Of a stretch of DNA of 64,000 bases, positions 1-7,808 are shown in pieces. This DNA is from Microbacterium sp. ProA8 (lineage in GTDB: Bacteria; Actinomycetota; Actinomycetes; Actinomycetales; Microbacteriaceae), in assembly GCF_039905635.1 (NCBI RefSeq), contig NZ_CP157000.1, positions 3,100,001 through 3,164,000 of the forward strand, written 5' to 3'. The position numbers were made by a program, and so were the translations under genes. The notes below the pieces were generated by a model. It ran no database searches and was not told the DNA's origin. It saw only the letters and a program-made list of their open reading frames with translations. Positions within the stretch are counted from its first letter, which is position 1. Every line of letters begins with the position of its first letter.

Positions 1-412
1 CGGGGACCGCTGTGATGTCGAGATGGATCTCGTCGAGGTCGATCACAAGGCCGAGCAGGTCAAGGTGCAGCGGTCCCAGATCGAGGTCCAGAATCGTGCA
101 GGCGTCTCCCACCTGCAGGCTGTCGATCACTGCGGTGAACGGTTCCGCCGTGATCGTCTCACCGTTGAGCACACCGTCGATCACACCGGTGAGCTGGAGT
201 TCGCCGTCGACGACCTCAGCAGTCAGGTCGCTGATCTCACCGACGAAACCGGCTCCGGTGACGTCCAGAGCGGTGGGTGCGACGGCCTTCTGCGCAACCG
301 AGTGGCTCGCGACCGGCGGCGCTGCACTGGCGGCTGCCGCAGGCAGCACTCCGAGGGCGGCAGAAAGGGCGAGGGCGATTCCGGCGCCAGCAACTTTGCT
401 TCTGCGCAACAT
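1..412 (-). CDS. Secreted protein of unknown function, 3' end cut off by the window
   Basis: Reads leftward off the window, so only the first 137 residues are present. The start ATG follows AAAGGAAG about 8 bases upstream. Residues 1-30 form a Sec signal peptide (MLRRSK, then a hydrophobic stretch ending ASAAPP). The mature part has repeated short hydrophobic beta-type segments (ILDLDLGPLHLDLLGL near residues 110-125), which resemble small secreted proteins of unknown function common in actinobacteria. It probably acts outside the cell. No catalytic motif is visible and the C-terminus is missing, so no function is assigned. A TAGCGT box on the minus strand at 480-485 is a possible -10 element. 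Confidence 0.7.
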   Translation of the reverse strand, partial: MLRRSKVAGAGIALALSAALGVLPAAAASAAPPVASHSVAQKAVAPTALDVTGAGFVGEISDLTAEVVDGELQLTGVIDGVLNGETITAEPFTAVIDSLQVGDACTILDLDLGPLHLDLLGLVIDLDEIHLDITAVP

Positions 413-659
413 GGTTTGCACTTCCTTTCGTAGGCGGCCCCGCCTCCCCCATCGGGCTACGAGACCATCGGAGTAGCCACGCTAGGCGACCCACCCGGTG
501 AGGTGAGGGGGCTACCGATCATGAGAAGCGGCGGGTACTATCCCCGCATCGACGTCCGTCTGGGCTCACCGAACGCCGCGGAGGCCCGGTGTGCGAGACG
601 CTCCGCGGCGCGGTGCAGAACCGGGGCCGACGAGAGAGATGCTCCCTGCGCGTGACCTG

Positions 660-1106
660 TCACGCAGCGCCGCGCGCAGGCACGATCTCGGTGAGCAGCG
701 CCTCCACTCGGCTGCGGATCTCATCGCGGATCGGACGCACCGCCTCGATGCCCTGCCCCGCCGGGTCGTCCAGTTCCCAGTCCTCGTAGCGCTTGCCGGG
801 GAAGATCGGGCAGGCGTCGCCGCAGCCCATCGTGATCACGACATCGGACTCCCTGACGGCGTCGACGGTGAGCACCTTGGGGGTGCTGCCGGCGATGTCG
901 ATGCCCTCTTCCGCCATCGCCTCGACGGCAACCGGGTTGATGGCATCCTTGGGCGCGGATCCCGCGGACAGCACCTCGACATCGTCGCCGCCGAGGGCGC
1001 GGAGGTACCCGGCGGCCATCTGCGAGCGGCCGGCGTTGTGCACGCAGACGAACAGGACGGTGGGCTTATCGGTCACGGTGGCCTCGCTTTCTCTCTCGGA
1101 AAGCAT
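660..1106 (-). CDS. arsC: Arsenate reductase, low-molecular-weight phosphatase type
   Basis: 148 aa. Reduces arsenate to arsenite in the cytoplasm. The phosphatase P-loop CVHNAGRS (Cys21, Arg27, a C-x5-R loop) and the MGCGDACP segment (Cys95, Cys99) are intact; the second region is where resolving cysteines sit in this family, although the reductant (thioredoxin or mycothiol) cannot be told from sequence. Length is usual for the family. It follows the ArsR-ArsC fusion with only 14 bases between, all occupied by an inverted repeat that overlaps the ATG. A GTG ten codons in (VTDKPTV), preceded by GCGAGG, could instead be the true start. No arsenite pump of the ArsB/Acr3 type lies nearby; the likely exit is the channel gene at 9.6 kb. 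Confidence 0.92.
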   Translation of the reverse strand: MLSERESEATVTDKPTVLFVCVHNAGRSQMAAGYLRALGGDDVEVLSAGSAPKDAINPVAVEAMAEEGIDIAGSTPKVLTVDAVRESDVVITMGCGDACPIFPGKRYEDWELDDPAGQGIEAVRPIRDEIRSRVEALLTEIVPARGAA

Positions 1107-1120
1107 AGACCACCATCTAT
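1105..1120 (-). promoter_or_regulatory. Candidate ArsR operator overlapping the arsC start codon
   Basis: On the minus strand this reads ATAGAT-GGTG-GTCTAT, with the last AT shared with the ATG of arsC. It is a one-mismatch relative of the repeat over the fusion gene's start (2019-2034), with the same 4-base spacer and the same position relative to ATG. It fills the whole gap between the two genes. Two copies in identical positions argue for a real operator; binding by the fusion protein's ArsR domain is inference. Confidence 0.6.
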
Positions 1121-2020
1121 CTATACCGCGAGACCGGCCGATGAACTCTCGGCGACGAGCTCGTCGAGCAGGGCACGCACTCGGCGGTCGATGTCGTCCC
1201 TGATCTCTCGAATCCGGTCAGGCGACTTTCCGACGGGATCGTCCAGCTCCCAGTCGACGTAGCGTCGGCCCGGGTAGATCGGGCACGCATCGCCGCAGCC
1301 CATCGTGACGACGACGTCGGCCGCTCGCACGGCTTCGTCGGTCAAGGGCTTCGGGAACTCGTCCCCGAGCGGGACGCCGATCTCATCGAGCACCCTCACG
1401 ATGGCGTTGCGCACGTCGCCTGCCGGCTCGGATCCGGCCGTCGTCACCAGCACTCGATCGCCGGCCAGCTGGCGGAGGATCCCGGCCGCGATCTGCGATC
1501 GACCCGCGTTCTGCACGCAGACGAACAGGACGGAGGGAACGGCGCCCGGCGTCCCCTGAGATCGCTTCAGAGCGTCGAGTCGCGCCGCGGCGAACGCGGC
1601 CGTCCGACTCGCCAGCATCGGCGACTGCGACCGGCTGGCCAGCAGCTCATAGCTCTCCGCAACCTTGGCGTGAACGGTCTCCGGGCCGAAGACGCCGCGA
1701 TATCTGAGGGCGAGATCCGCCGCGATCCGCTCCAGGTCGGGGTCCGTCGCCGGCCGCACCGCATCGCCGAGCAGGGCGTCGACACGCCCCGCGTAGTCGG
1801 GGGCGATCGAGTACCAGACGCGGCGCCCGTCGGGCTCACGGACGACGATCCCCTCGTCGCGCAGTGACTTCATATGGTGGCTGATCGTCGGCTGCCGAAG
1901 CTCCAGCGCCTCCGCGAGACGACTCACGAGGGCTTTCCCCTCCTCCGAATCGCGGATCAGCCGGAGGATGCGGGCACGCGTCGGGTCCCCCAGCGACGTG
2001 AGGCTCCCCATCTGATCCAT
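1121..2020 (-). CDS. ArsR regulator fused to arsenate reductase (ArsR-ArsC)
   Basis: 299 aa. Residues 1-75 are a winged-helix ArsR domain (recognition helix around LRQPTISHHMKSL); residues about 163-290 are a complete ArsC domain with CVQNAGRS (Cys168, Arg174) and MGCGDACP (Cys242, Cys246). About 85 residues join them. Such ArsR-ArsC fusions are known from Microbacterium ars clusters. The ArsR part lacks the classical CVC metal-binding motif, so sensing may use other residues or the ArsC part. The ATG lies inside a perfect inverted repeat, suggesting autoregulation. The protein would combine sensing and reduction, with the free ArsC directly downstream in the same transcript. Confidence 0.92.
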   Translation of the reverse strand: MDQMGSLTSLGDPTRARILRLIRDSEEGKALVSRLAEALELRQPTISHHMKSLRDEGIVVREPDGRRVWYSIAPDYAGRVDALLGDAVRPATDPDLERIAADLALRYRGVFGPETVHAKVAESYELLASRSQSPMLASRTAAFAAARLDALKRSQGTPGAVPSVLFVCVQNAGRSQIAAGILRQLAGDRVLVTTAGSEPAGDVRNAIVRVLDEIGVPLGDEFPKPLTDEAVRAADVVVTMGCGDACPIYPGRRYVDWELDDPVGKSPDRIREIRDDIDRRVRALLDELVAESSSAGLAV

Positions 2021-2034
2021 AGACAGCAGTCTAT
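2019..2034 (-). promoter_or_regulatory. Perfect inverted repeat at the start of the arsR-arsC fusion, operator plus -10 box
   Basis: Minus strand ATAGAC-TGCT-GTCTAT, a perfect 6-4-6 palindrome whose last two bases belong to the ATG. It contains TAGACT ending 7 bases before the ATG, the spacing seen at other apparently leaderless starts in this window. A bound repressor would cover both the -10 element and the start site. A near copy is at 1105-1120. Confidence 0.65.
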
Positions 2035-2088
2035 CCAGCCGTGTGGCCGGGCAGGTCCGCCCAGACCAGGCAGGTCCCTGAGCGTCGG

Positions 2089-2259
2089 TCAGGGGCGGCT
2101 GTTCCGGCGGCCGGCCGCCCGCCGCACGAAGCCGAAGATCAGGGTGCCGACGAAGAGGATGACGCCGATGATCCCGAGCCAGAGCAGTCCTTCAAGAGCG
2201 AACCCCACGACCGCGAGGATCGCCCAGACCACGAGGAGGATCACGATCACCGTCAGCAT
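2089..2259 (-). CDS. Small hydrophobic membrane protein
   Basis: 56 aa. Two hydrophobic segments (about residues 2-20 and 25-42) separated by a short loop, followed by a basic tail (RRAAGRRNS) that would face the cytoplasm. Small two-helix membrane proteins of this type are common in actinobacteria and have no known function. The start chosen is the ATG before LTVIVILL, with AGGAG and TGAGG upstream; an ATG ten codons earlier is possible. It stands alone between the ars genes and the GH130 cluster. Confidence 0.65.
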   Translation of the reverse strand: MLTVIVILLVVWAILAVVGFALEGLLWLGIIGVILFVGTLIFGFVRRAAGRRNSRP

Positions 2260-2351
2260 GACCTCAGGGTACTCCTGCCTCCCTCGCACGTGTCTGCGCG
2301 GTGATCGCCCAGCGCCCTCGATGCGCTCACGGACGGAGGGAGCTGATCACT

Positions 2352-3785
2352 TCATCGATCGCGATCGAGAAAGACGCGGATGCGGTCATCCCCGACGCCC
2401 ACGGGAATCCACAGCCTCCCCCGATGTGCGATAGCCCCGCAGGAGTACACGACCCGCGGCACGTACCCGTCCCGCATCCTGCGCGCCGGCTGCAGGAGTG
2501 GCTCTCGCAGCCGCCCCACCACGCGAGACGGGTCATCGAGATCGAGCAGGATGGCGCCGAGCGAATAGGTGCGCAACGGCCCGACGCCGTGCGTGAGGAC
2601 CAGCCATCCACTCTCGGTCTCGATCGGCGCGCCGCAGTTTCCGAGCTGAACGAGCTCCCACAGCTCGGTCGGGCGATGGACGATGCCCGCATCGTCCCAG
2701 ATGACACCGTCGACCGACGTCGCGAGAGAGATGTTCTCGCCGTCGGTGCGGCTGAGAGCGAGGTGGAGACCACCGACGAGCCGGGGAAAGAGCGCCATCC
2801 CCTTGTTGTGGGCTCCGCTGCCGGTCAGGCGGTGGATGGTGAACTCACGGAGATCCGGCGATGTGATCAGGCGAGGCGCGATGTCGCGTCCGTCGTACGC
2901 GGTGTAGGTCGCGCGATAGCCGGTGACCCCGTCGGCACCGGTGAAGCGAACGAATCGCGCATCCTCCATGCCGTGGTTCTCCTCGGCATCGACGGGCAGG
3001 AGCATCCGTCCGCTCAGCGGCGCGGCGGGCGAGAACTCAGCCCGGTATGCGGACGCCGCCATGTCGCGCATCGCCTGCGTCGGCCAACGACTGTCGGGAC
3101 GGGTCGAGAGCTGGTCCGGAAGCTCGAGGAGGGCGTACTCCAGCTCGGCCACGGAGAACCTTTCGGGAAGATTGCTCAGCACAGCACTGGCCAGGTCGGT
3201 GAGATGGCCTTCATGCTCGAGCGCGCGACCGAAGTGCTCTCGCGACCACTCGGCGCCCTGCACCAGGGGAAGCGTCAGGGGCGTCGAGCGCTGCTCGAAC
3301 GTCCAGCCTTCATCGGCGTCGATCACCGCTTCGGCGAATCCGATGGACGAGACGTGCCCTTCTCCGATGCAGCGCAAGGCGATGGCCACGCGCAGTTCGT
3401 TCGGACCGAGCCCGTCCTGCGAGGGATGCTCGACGGCGCTGGGGTTGCAGAGGGCCGCCCCTTCGACGGCATACTCCGCCGTGAACGCAGCCCCCAGCAC
3501 CGCTCCCTGAGCATCCGTGAGAGGGGCGTGGCCCACGATGCGGCTGGCGACGGCGCGAGCATTCGCAGCCAGGAGGTCTGCGACACCCGTGTGCCTGGCC
3601 GAGAGCTCCCGGACGACGTGCGCCGCCATCTGCTCCGTCAGGGCAGCCGGCACCGCGAGCACTCGCGCGATGATCTGCGCGACGCGCGAATGCGACGAGC
3701 GCAGTCCCTCTCCAGGGAGGAAGAACCTGGCCACGACCCGGGCCGGATCGTGATCGAGGCCCGCAGGATGCTCGCGGATCGTCAC
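2352..3785 (-). CDS. GH130-type glycosidase/phosphorylase
   Basis: 477 aa. The C-terminal two thirds has the features of glycoside hydrolase family 130 (beta-mannoside phosphorylases and relatives), including GMEDARFVRF, which matches the family's Glu-Asp catalytic region, and a KGMALFPR segment. The first 150 residues are a helical extension of the kind seen in longer members. Cytoplasmic: no signal peptide. The GTG start overlaps the stop of the preceding gene (GTGA), so translation is coupled. It is the last gene of a GT4 / six-hairpin / GH130 cluster, consistent with making or breaking a mannose-containing oligosaccharide. The exact substrate, and phosphorolysis versus hydrolysis, cannot be decided here. 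Confidence 0.85.
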   Translation of the reverse strand: MTIREHPAGLDHDPARVVARFFLPGEGLRSSHSRVAQIIARVLAVPAALTEQMAAHVVRELSARHTGVADLLAANARAVASRIVGHAPLTDAQGAVLGAAFTAEYAVEGAALCNPSAVEHPSQDGLGPNELRVAIALRCIGEGHVSSIGFAEAVIDADEGWTFEQRSTPLTLPLVQGAEWSREHFGRALEHEGHLTDLASAVLSNLPERFSVAELEYALLELPDQLSTRPDSRWPTQAMRDMAASAYRAEFSPAAPLSGRMLLPVDAEENHGMEDARFVRFTGADGVTGYRATYTAYDGRDIAPRLITSPDLREFTIHRLTGSGAHNKGMALFPRLVGGLHLALSRTDGENISLATSVDGVIWDDAGIVHRPTELWELVQLGNCGAPIETESGWLVLTHGVGPLRTYSLGAILLDLDDPSRVVGRLREPLLQPARRMRDGYVPRVVYSCGAIAHRGRLWIPVGVGDDRIRVFLDRDR

Positions 3786-4828
3786 GGCGCCACCCGTTCC
3801 AGCACCCCGAGACGGGCCGCCTGCTGGTACGTCCCGAGGGCTGCGATCGTGGATTCCGCCCCTCGGTTCGCGTTGCGCCCGCCTGCTTCCAGTCCGTCGA
3901 AGCCCGCTCCCGACTCCAGTTCGATCATGGGCGTGAGGGCGTCGTTGTCGCCCGTGAACCACGCCCACGCCGCTGCGACGCCGTCGCGCCACGAAGGCTC
4001 CGCGGTGAGGTCGAAGGCCCGGGCGCACGCATCCGCGATCGCGGCCACCTCGATGGGCTGCTGATCGAACTGAACCGACCGCTGCGCGGGTCCGCGGCCG
4101 CCGACACCCGTCACAGACAGGTGGCCGTCACGTGTCTCGACATGAAGCAGGAACCGCAGCATCGCGAGGCCGCGAGCCACGACCCGAGGGTCGTCCATCG
4201 CCGTACCCCCGGCGAGGAGGGCTTCGGGGAGCGCGCCATTGCCGTAACGGAGGCGCGGCTCGGGCCAGGGCCAGCGGGGGTCGGGTGGGACGGCGATCGA
4301 AGCGACGCCGTCCAGCAGCAATGCGCGCGCACAGAGATCGTCGGGGTCTGCGCCGAGCACGTCCACCGCTCCCAGCGTCGCGAACGCCATCGCTCGCCCG
4401 TGCGGTGATCTCGTGGACGCGGCGCGGTGGAACGCGATTCGGGCGCGGGAGCGATCCGAGGGGCTCGGGAGGTCGACGGATGCCGCACCGAGCGCGCGCA
4501 CTGCGCGACCCCACCAGTCGCCGAGCGCGGCAGCGTCTGTCCACGTGCCGCCGGCATCCATGCGGTTGTGCACCCGGCCGTCGACGTCGACAGCGGCCTC
4601 GAGGAATCGGAGATACGTGCTGACGAGCCCGTCCAGTTCCGCAGGGCGCTCGGTCTCACGCAGCAGAACGACGAGAGCGCGAGCGACATCGTCGACGCAG
4701 TAGCCGTGATCCGGGCGGGGCTCATCCAGGAGCGCGTGCTCGAACAGTCCGTGACGGTCCGACATGGCCAGAAGGTGGGCGAAGACCGGAGAGCCGGGCG
4801 CGGCCCGGTTGCTGTCCCGACCGATCAT
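3782..4828 (-). CDS. Six-hairpin glycosidase-like protein of the GT4/GH130 cluster
   Basis: 348 aa. Contains HGYCVDDVARALV near residue 50, the signature of an alpha/alpha six-hairpin family usually labelled glycosyltransferase or glycosidase and found beside GT4 and GH130 genes. Helical repeats run throughout (TLGAVDVLG, WAWFTGDNDAL). No signal peptide, so cytoplasmic. The start MIGRDSN overlaps the upstream stop (ATGA) and its own stop overlaps the GH130 start, so three genes are translationally coupled. Its activity is not established; a role in processing the glycan made by the two GT4 enzymes is inference. Confidence 0.75.
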   Translation of the reverse strand: MIGRDSNRAAPGSPVFAHLLAMSDRHGLFEHALLDEPRPDHGYCVDDVARALVVLLRETERPAELDGLVSTYLRFLEAAVDVDGRVHNRMDAGGTWTDAAALGDWWGRAVRALGAASVDLPSPSDRSRARIAFHRAASTRSPHGRAMAFATLGAVDVLGADPDDLCARALLLDGVASIAVPPDPRWPWPEPRLRYGNGALPEALLAGGTAMDDPRVVARGLAMLRFLLHVETRDGHLSVTGVGGRGPAQRSVQFDQQPIEVAAIADACARAFDLTAEPSWRDGVAAAWAWFTGDNDALTPMIELESGAGFDGLEAGGRNANRGAESTIAALGTYQQAARLGVLERVAP

Positions 4829-5958
4829 GCCGCGATCGCCACCATGCGGTCGGCCAGTGCGCGGTACTGCTCGGCGACCGCGGGCCACGAGGCATCCTGC
4901 GTGTCGCGCAGTGCCGCGTCGTGCATCTGCTGGGCCGTGGCGTCGGCCGCGAGGATCGTTCGGATGGCCTCCGACATCGACTGCGGGTCCTGATGCCGAG
5001 CGATCATGCCCGCTCCCCTGCTCAGCAGCTCGACGGCGTGCGGGAAGCCTGTCGCCACGACGGGCACTCCCGCAGCCACAGCCTCGATCAGCACGCCGGA
5101 CGTCGCCTGGTCGCGTGAGTCGTATGGCAGCAGGACGACGTCGGCCAGGGCCACCTGCTCGGCGAGCTGAGCGTCGTCCAGGTAACGGTCGTCGAGTGTC
5201 ACGACATCGGCCAGGTCGAGGTCGTCGATCAGCCGCTGCAGCGTTTCGCGGTAGCGCTCGCCTTCACGGGCGAGCACCTTGGGATGCGTCTGACCGGCTA
5301 TGACGTACTCCACCGGGGCACCGGCATCCTGCATCTGCGCCAGGGCGCGGATGCCCCACTCGATGCCCTTGCCGGGCGAGAGGAGTCCCCACGTGAGGAC
5401 GCGCTTCGGCCCGCCGTCCTTCGTCACGTGGGCCCCACGCGACACCGGCACGCCGTGCGGGATGACCCGCACCTTGGATCGCTTGACGCTGTAGGTCCGC
5501 ATCAGGATCTCACTGGCGTTGTCGGTCATCACGACGACGTTCGCCGCCAACTTGCACACCGTGTCGAGGACGACCCGCTGGTGGGCGGTCGGCGCGGAGA
5601 GCACCGTGTGCAGCACGACGATCGCCGGTGTGTTCAGCGATCGGAGCAACGGGATGATCTCGTCGCCGTCCGGGCCGCCGTAGATCCCGTACTCGTGCTG
5701 GACGATCGCGGCGTCGCACTCGTCGAGCGCACGGACGGCCGCGCGCATGGTCACCCGGTTGCGTGCAACCAGCTCCACCGTGCTCGGGATCCGGCCGACC
5801 TCTGGGGCACCCCGATGGCTGCCCATCACGTCGAGCACCCGAACGATCGTGGGTGTGTCGGGCTCGCCCGCAGCGAGAGCACCGGCCAGCGCCTCGGTGA
5901 ACGTGGCGAGACCGCAGCGTGTGGGCGGATAGGTGGAGAGAAAACCGAAGCGGGTCAT
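4825..5958 (-). CDS. Glycosyltransferase family 4
   Basis: 377 aa, two Rossmann halves. The N-terminal half (MTRFGFLSTYPPTRCGLATF) is the acceptor domain and the C-terminal half holds SPGKGIEWGIRAL and the sugar-nucleotide loop TSGVLIEAVAAGVPVVATGFPH. Retaining GT4 enzymes of this kind add mannose or glucose from a nucleotide sugar; they work at or near the cytoplasmic membrane. The second ATG is preferred because the purine-rich GAGATGG then lies at normal spacing; a start three codons earlier is possible. It is coupled downstream by ATGA to the six-hairpin gene. A 154-base gap separates it from the other GT4; a TAGGGT box within it might be an internal promoter. Confidence 0.88.
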   Translation of the reverse strand: MTRFGFLSTYPPTRCGLATFTEALAGALAAGEPDTPTIVRVLDVMGSHRGAPEVGRIPSTVELVARNRVTMRAAVRALDECDAAIVQHEYGIYGGPDGDEIIPLLRSLNTPAIVVLHTVLSAPTAHQRVVLDTVCKLAANVVVMTDNASEILMRTYSVKRSKVRVIPHGVPVSRGAHVTKDGGPKRVLTWGLLSPGKGIEWGIRALAQMQDAGAPVEYVIAGQTHPKVLAREGERYRETLQRLIDDLDLADVVTLDDRYLDDAQLAEQVALADVVLLPYDSRDQATSGVLIEAVAAGVPVVATGFPHAVELLSRGAGMIARHQDPQSMSEAIRTILAADATAQQMHDAALRDTQDASWPAVAEQYRALADRMVAIAA

Positions 5959-6112
5959 GATGACCATCTCTGTCGGCCCGGTGTCGATCGACCCCGAGGA
6001 CTCGAGACGTCTGCCGACGGCATCCCTCGTGGAACTACGCCAGCGTCGCCGCGGTTCGGTTTACGCGGCCGGTGCAGCATGGCCACGCTTTGGTTCGCAC
6101 CCTACACCACGC

Positions 6113-7132
6113 TCATGTAGGACTTCGGGGCGAGCCGAGGACCAGGTCGTACACCGCGAGGTAGCCGTCGACCATGCGCTCTACGTCGAACCGCTCGCGG
6201 GCCCTGGCGCGCACGGCGACCCGATCGAGCGCCACCGCGCCGGCGACGCGGTCGACGGCCGCGGCGACATCGTCGACGACGAAGCCGGTGACCCCTTCGT
6301 CGATGATCTCCGGCATCGAACCACGCCGGTACGCCACGACGGGGGTCCCGCATGCCATGGCCTCCACGACCGACAGCCCGAAGGGCTCGTCGAAGTGGAT
6401 GGGATGCAGCAGCACCGCGGCCGACGTGAGCACGTCTGCCCGCTCGGCCGGGCCCACCGATCCGCGGTACACGACTCTGTCTCCGTCGACGTGGGGCTCG
6501 ATGCGCTCCGCGAAGTACGCGGCATCCTGCACGATCCCGCAGATCACCAGCCGGCGCCCGACGCGTGCGGCGATCTCGATCGCGTCGGCGATGCCCTTGT
6601 CGGGGTGTATGCGCCCGAAGACGACGAGGTCGTCGCCGGGCGCCGCCGAGCTGTCGAGTTCGGTCATGTCGATGCCGTGGTGGACCGTCGCGACGTAGTC
6701 GAGGGCCGGCGAGCGGTCGGCATCCGAGATCGAGACGAAGGCGGATGCCGACCCTTCGTACGCCGGCAGGATCGCCTCTCCTGAGAAGCCGTGGATCGTC
6801 GTCACCATCGGTGCCGCCCACTGCGCACCGAACACGAGCGGCAGCCAATCGAGCTGGTTGTGCACGATGTCGAACTCCGCGGACCGCTCCATCGCGCGGG
6901 CGACATGCAGCGCCTCCCAGACCCGACCATCCATCTGCGGATCCTCGGCGTAACCGTGCGGTGCCACGAAATCGAGCCGCGCCGACGTCTCGGAGTCGGC
7001 GGTCGCGAAGAGCGTGACCTCGACTCCCCGGCGCACCAGCCCCTCGGTCAAGAGGCTGGTGACGCGCTCCCACGGCCCGTAGTGGCGCGGCGGCGTGCGC
7101 CACGCGATCGGTCCGAGCATGGCGACCTTCAT
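6113..7132 (-). CDS. Glycosyltransferase family 4
   Basis: 339 aa. N-terminal domain MKVAMLGPIAWRTPPRHYG, glycine-rich and typical of GT4 acceptor domains; C-terminal donor domain with GRIHPDKGIADAIEIA and the ExxxxxxxE motif in PFGLSVVEAMACGTPVVAY. Probably transfers a hexose in the synthesis of a glycolipid or capsular oligosaccharide. The start is set by GGAG 8 bases before the ATG. It is first in the carbohydrate cluster and is preceded by a possible 17-codon leaderless reading frame that stops 2 bases before this ATG. Confidence 0.88.
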   Translation of the reverse strand: MKVAMLGPIAWRTPPRHYGPWERVTSLLTEGLVRRGVEVTLFATADSETSARLDFVAPHGYAEDPQMDGRVWEALHVARAMERSAEFDIVHNQLDWLPLVFGAQWAAPMVTTIHGFSGEAILPAYEGSASAFVSISDADRSPALDYVATVHHGIDMTELDSSAAPGDDLVVFGRIHPDKGIADAIEIAARVGRRLVICGIVQDAAYFAERIEPHVDGDRVVYRGSVGPAERADVLTSAAVLLHPIHFDEPFGLSVVEAMACGTPVVAYRRGSMPEIIDEGVTGFVVDDVAAAVDRVAGAVALDRVAVRARARERFDVERMVDGYLAVYDLVLGSPRSPT

Positions 7133-7134
7133 GG

Positions 7135-7188
7135 TCACAGCTCCGTGGCGGCGTGTGCGGGATTCCAGCCACCTCGGGCCTCGATCAT
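7135..7188 (-). CDS. Possible 17-codon upstream reading frame before the GT4 gene
   Basis: Encodes MIEARGGWNPAHAATEL and ends TGA two bases before the ATG of the glycosyltransferase. On the minus strand TAGCCT (7195-7200) ends six bases before its ATG, so a transcript from that box would begin at this start codon. It carries the GGAG used by the next gene within its last codons, so its translation could affect access to that site. No similarity is recognised; it may be a regulatory leader or chance. Confidence 0.35.
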   Translation of the reverse strand: MIEARGGWNPAHAATEL

Positions 7189-7194
7189 GAGCCG

Positions 7195-7200
7195 AGGCTA
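7195..7200 (-). promoter_or_regulatory. Candidate -10 box for the GT4/GH130 cluster
   Basis: TAGCCT on the minus strand, ending 6 bases before the ATG of the small leader frame at 7188. The same hexamer at the same distance precedes arsR at 9208. No good -35 hexamer is visible. Confidence 0.45.
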
Positions 7201-7295
7201 CGCCTGTGTGATGGATCAGCGAAGCGCCGCACGAGCGGTAGATCGCCCGCATCGGTGCCCGCTGAGGGGGCGACGCATCGTCGCGTCATCCATCG

Positions 7296-7808
7296 TCACT
7301 CGTTCTCGACCACAGTGCTGCGACGCTCGATGAGCAGCGTGTCGCGCCAGGCACCGACGTGCGGACCGGCGCCGGAACGGGCGATCCGCTCGCGTCGCCC
7401 GACGACCCGGAATCCGGTGACCTCGTGCAGCCGCAGGCTCCCGCCGTTCTCCGGGAAGATGCTCGACTGGATCGTCCAGACGCCCGACGCTTCTGCGGCC
7501 ACGATGAACGCCTCCAGCAGCAGACGGCCGATCCCCTGTCCCCGCGCGCTGCGGTCGATGTACACCGAGTGCTCCACCACACCGCGGTAGGCCGGACGCG
7601 AAGAGACCGCCGAACCCGCGATCCAGCCGAGAACGAGACCGTCCGCATCAACGGCCACGAACCGCAGGTCGCGAAGCCTGCCCCCATCGAAAGCCTCCCA
7701 CGTCGGCGTGGCCGTCTCGAACGTCGCCTCGCCGTCCTGGATCCCCTGTGCGTAGATCGCCTCGACGACCGGCCAATCCTCCGGCACCATCTCGCGCACA
7801 CCGATCAT
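7296..7808 (-). CDS. GNAT acetyltransferase, phosphinothricin/arsinothricin (ArsN) type
   Basis: 170 aa. Acetyl-CoA binding motif A is HSVYIDRSARGQGIGRLLL; the end, GFRVVGRR then GAWRDTLLIERRS, is typical of the phosphinothricin N-acetyltransferase subgroup. In ars loci this subgroup includes ArsN, which acetylates the arsenic antibiotic arsinothricin. The start is the ATG that overlaps the stop of the flavoprotein gene (TGATG), so the two are co-translated. The arsenic context makes ArsN the best guess; a general PAT-like detoxifier remains possible. Confidence 0.8.
   Translation of the reverse strand: MIGVREMVPEDWPVVEAIYAQGIQDGEATFETATPTWEAFDGGRLRDLRFVAVDADGLVLGWIAGSAVSSRPAYRGVVEHSVYIDRSARGQGIGRLLLEAFIVAAEASGVWTIQSSIFPENGGSLRLHEVTGFRVVGRRERIARSGAGPHVGAWRDTLLIERRSTVVENE

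Noticed and set aside
2301..4064. A 587-codon plus-strand frame opposite the GH130 and six-hairpin genes
   Set aside because: Shadow frame of GC-rich coding sequence: no domain, Arg-rich composition, and fully antisense to recognisable enzymes.
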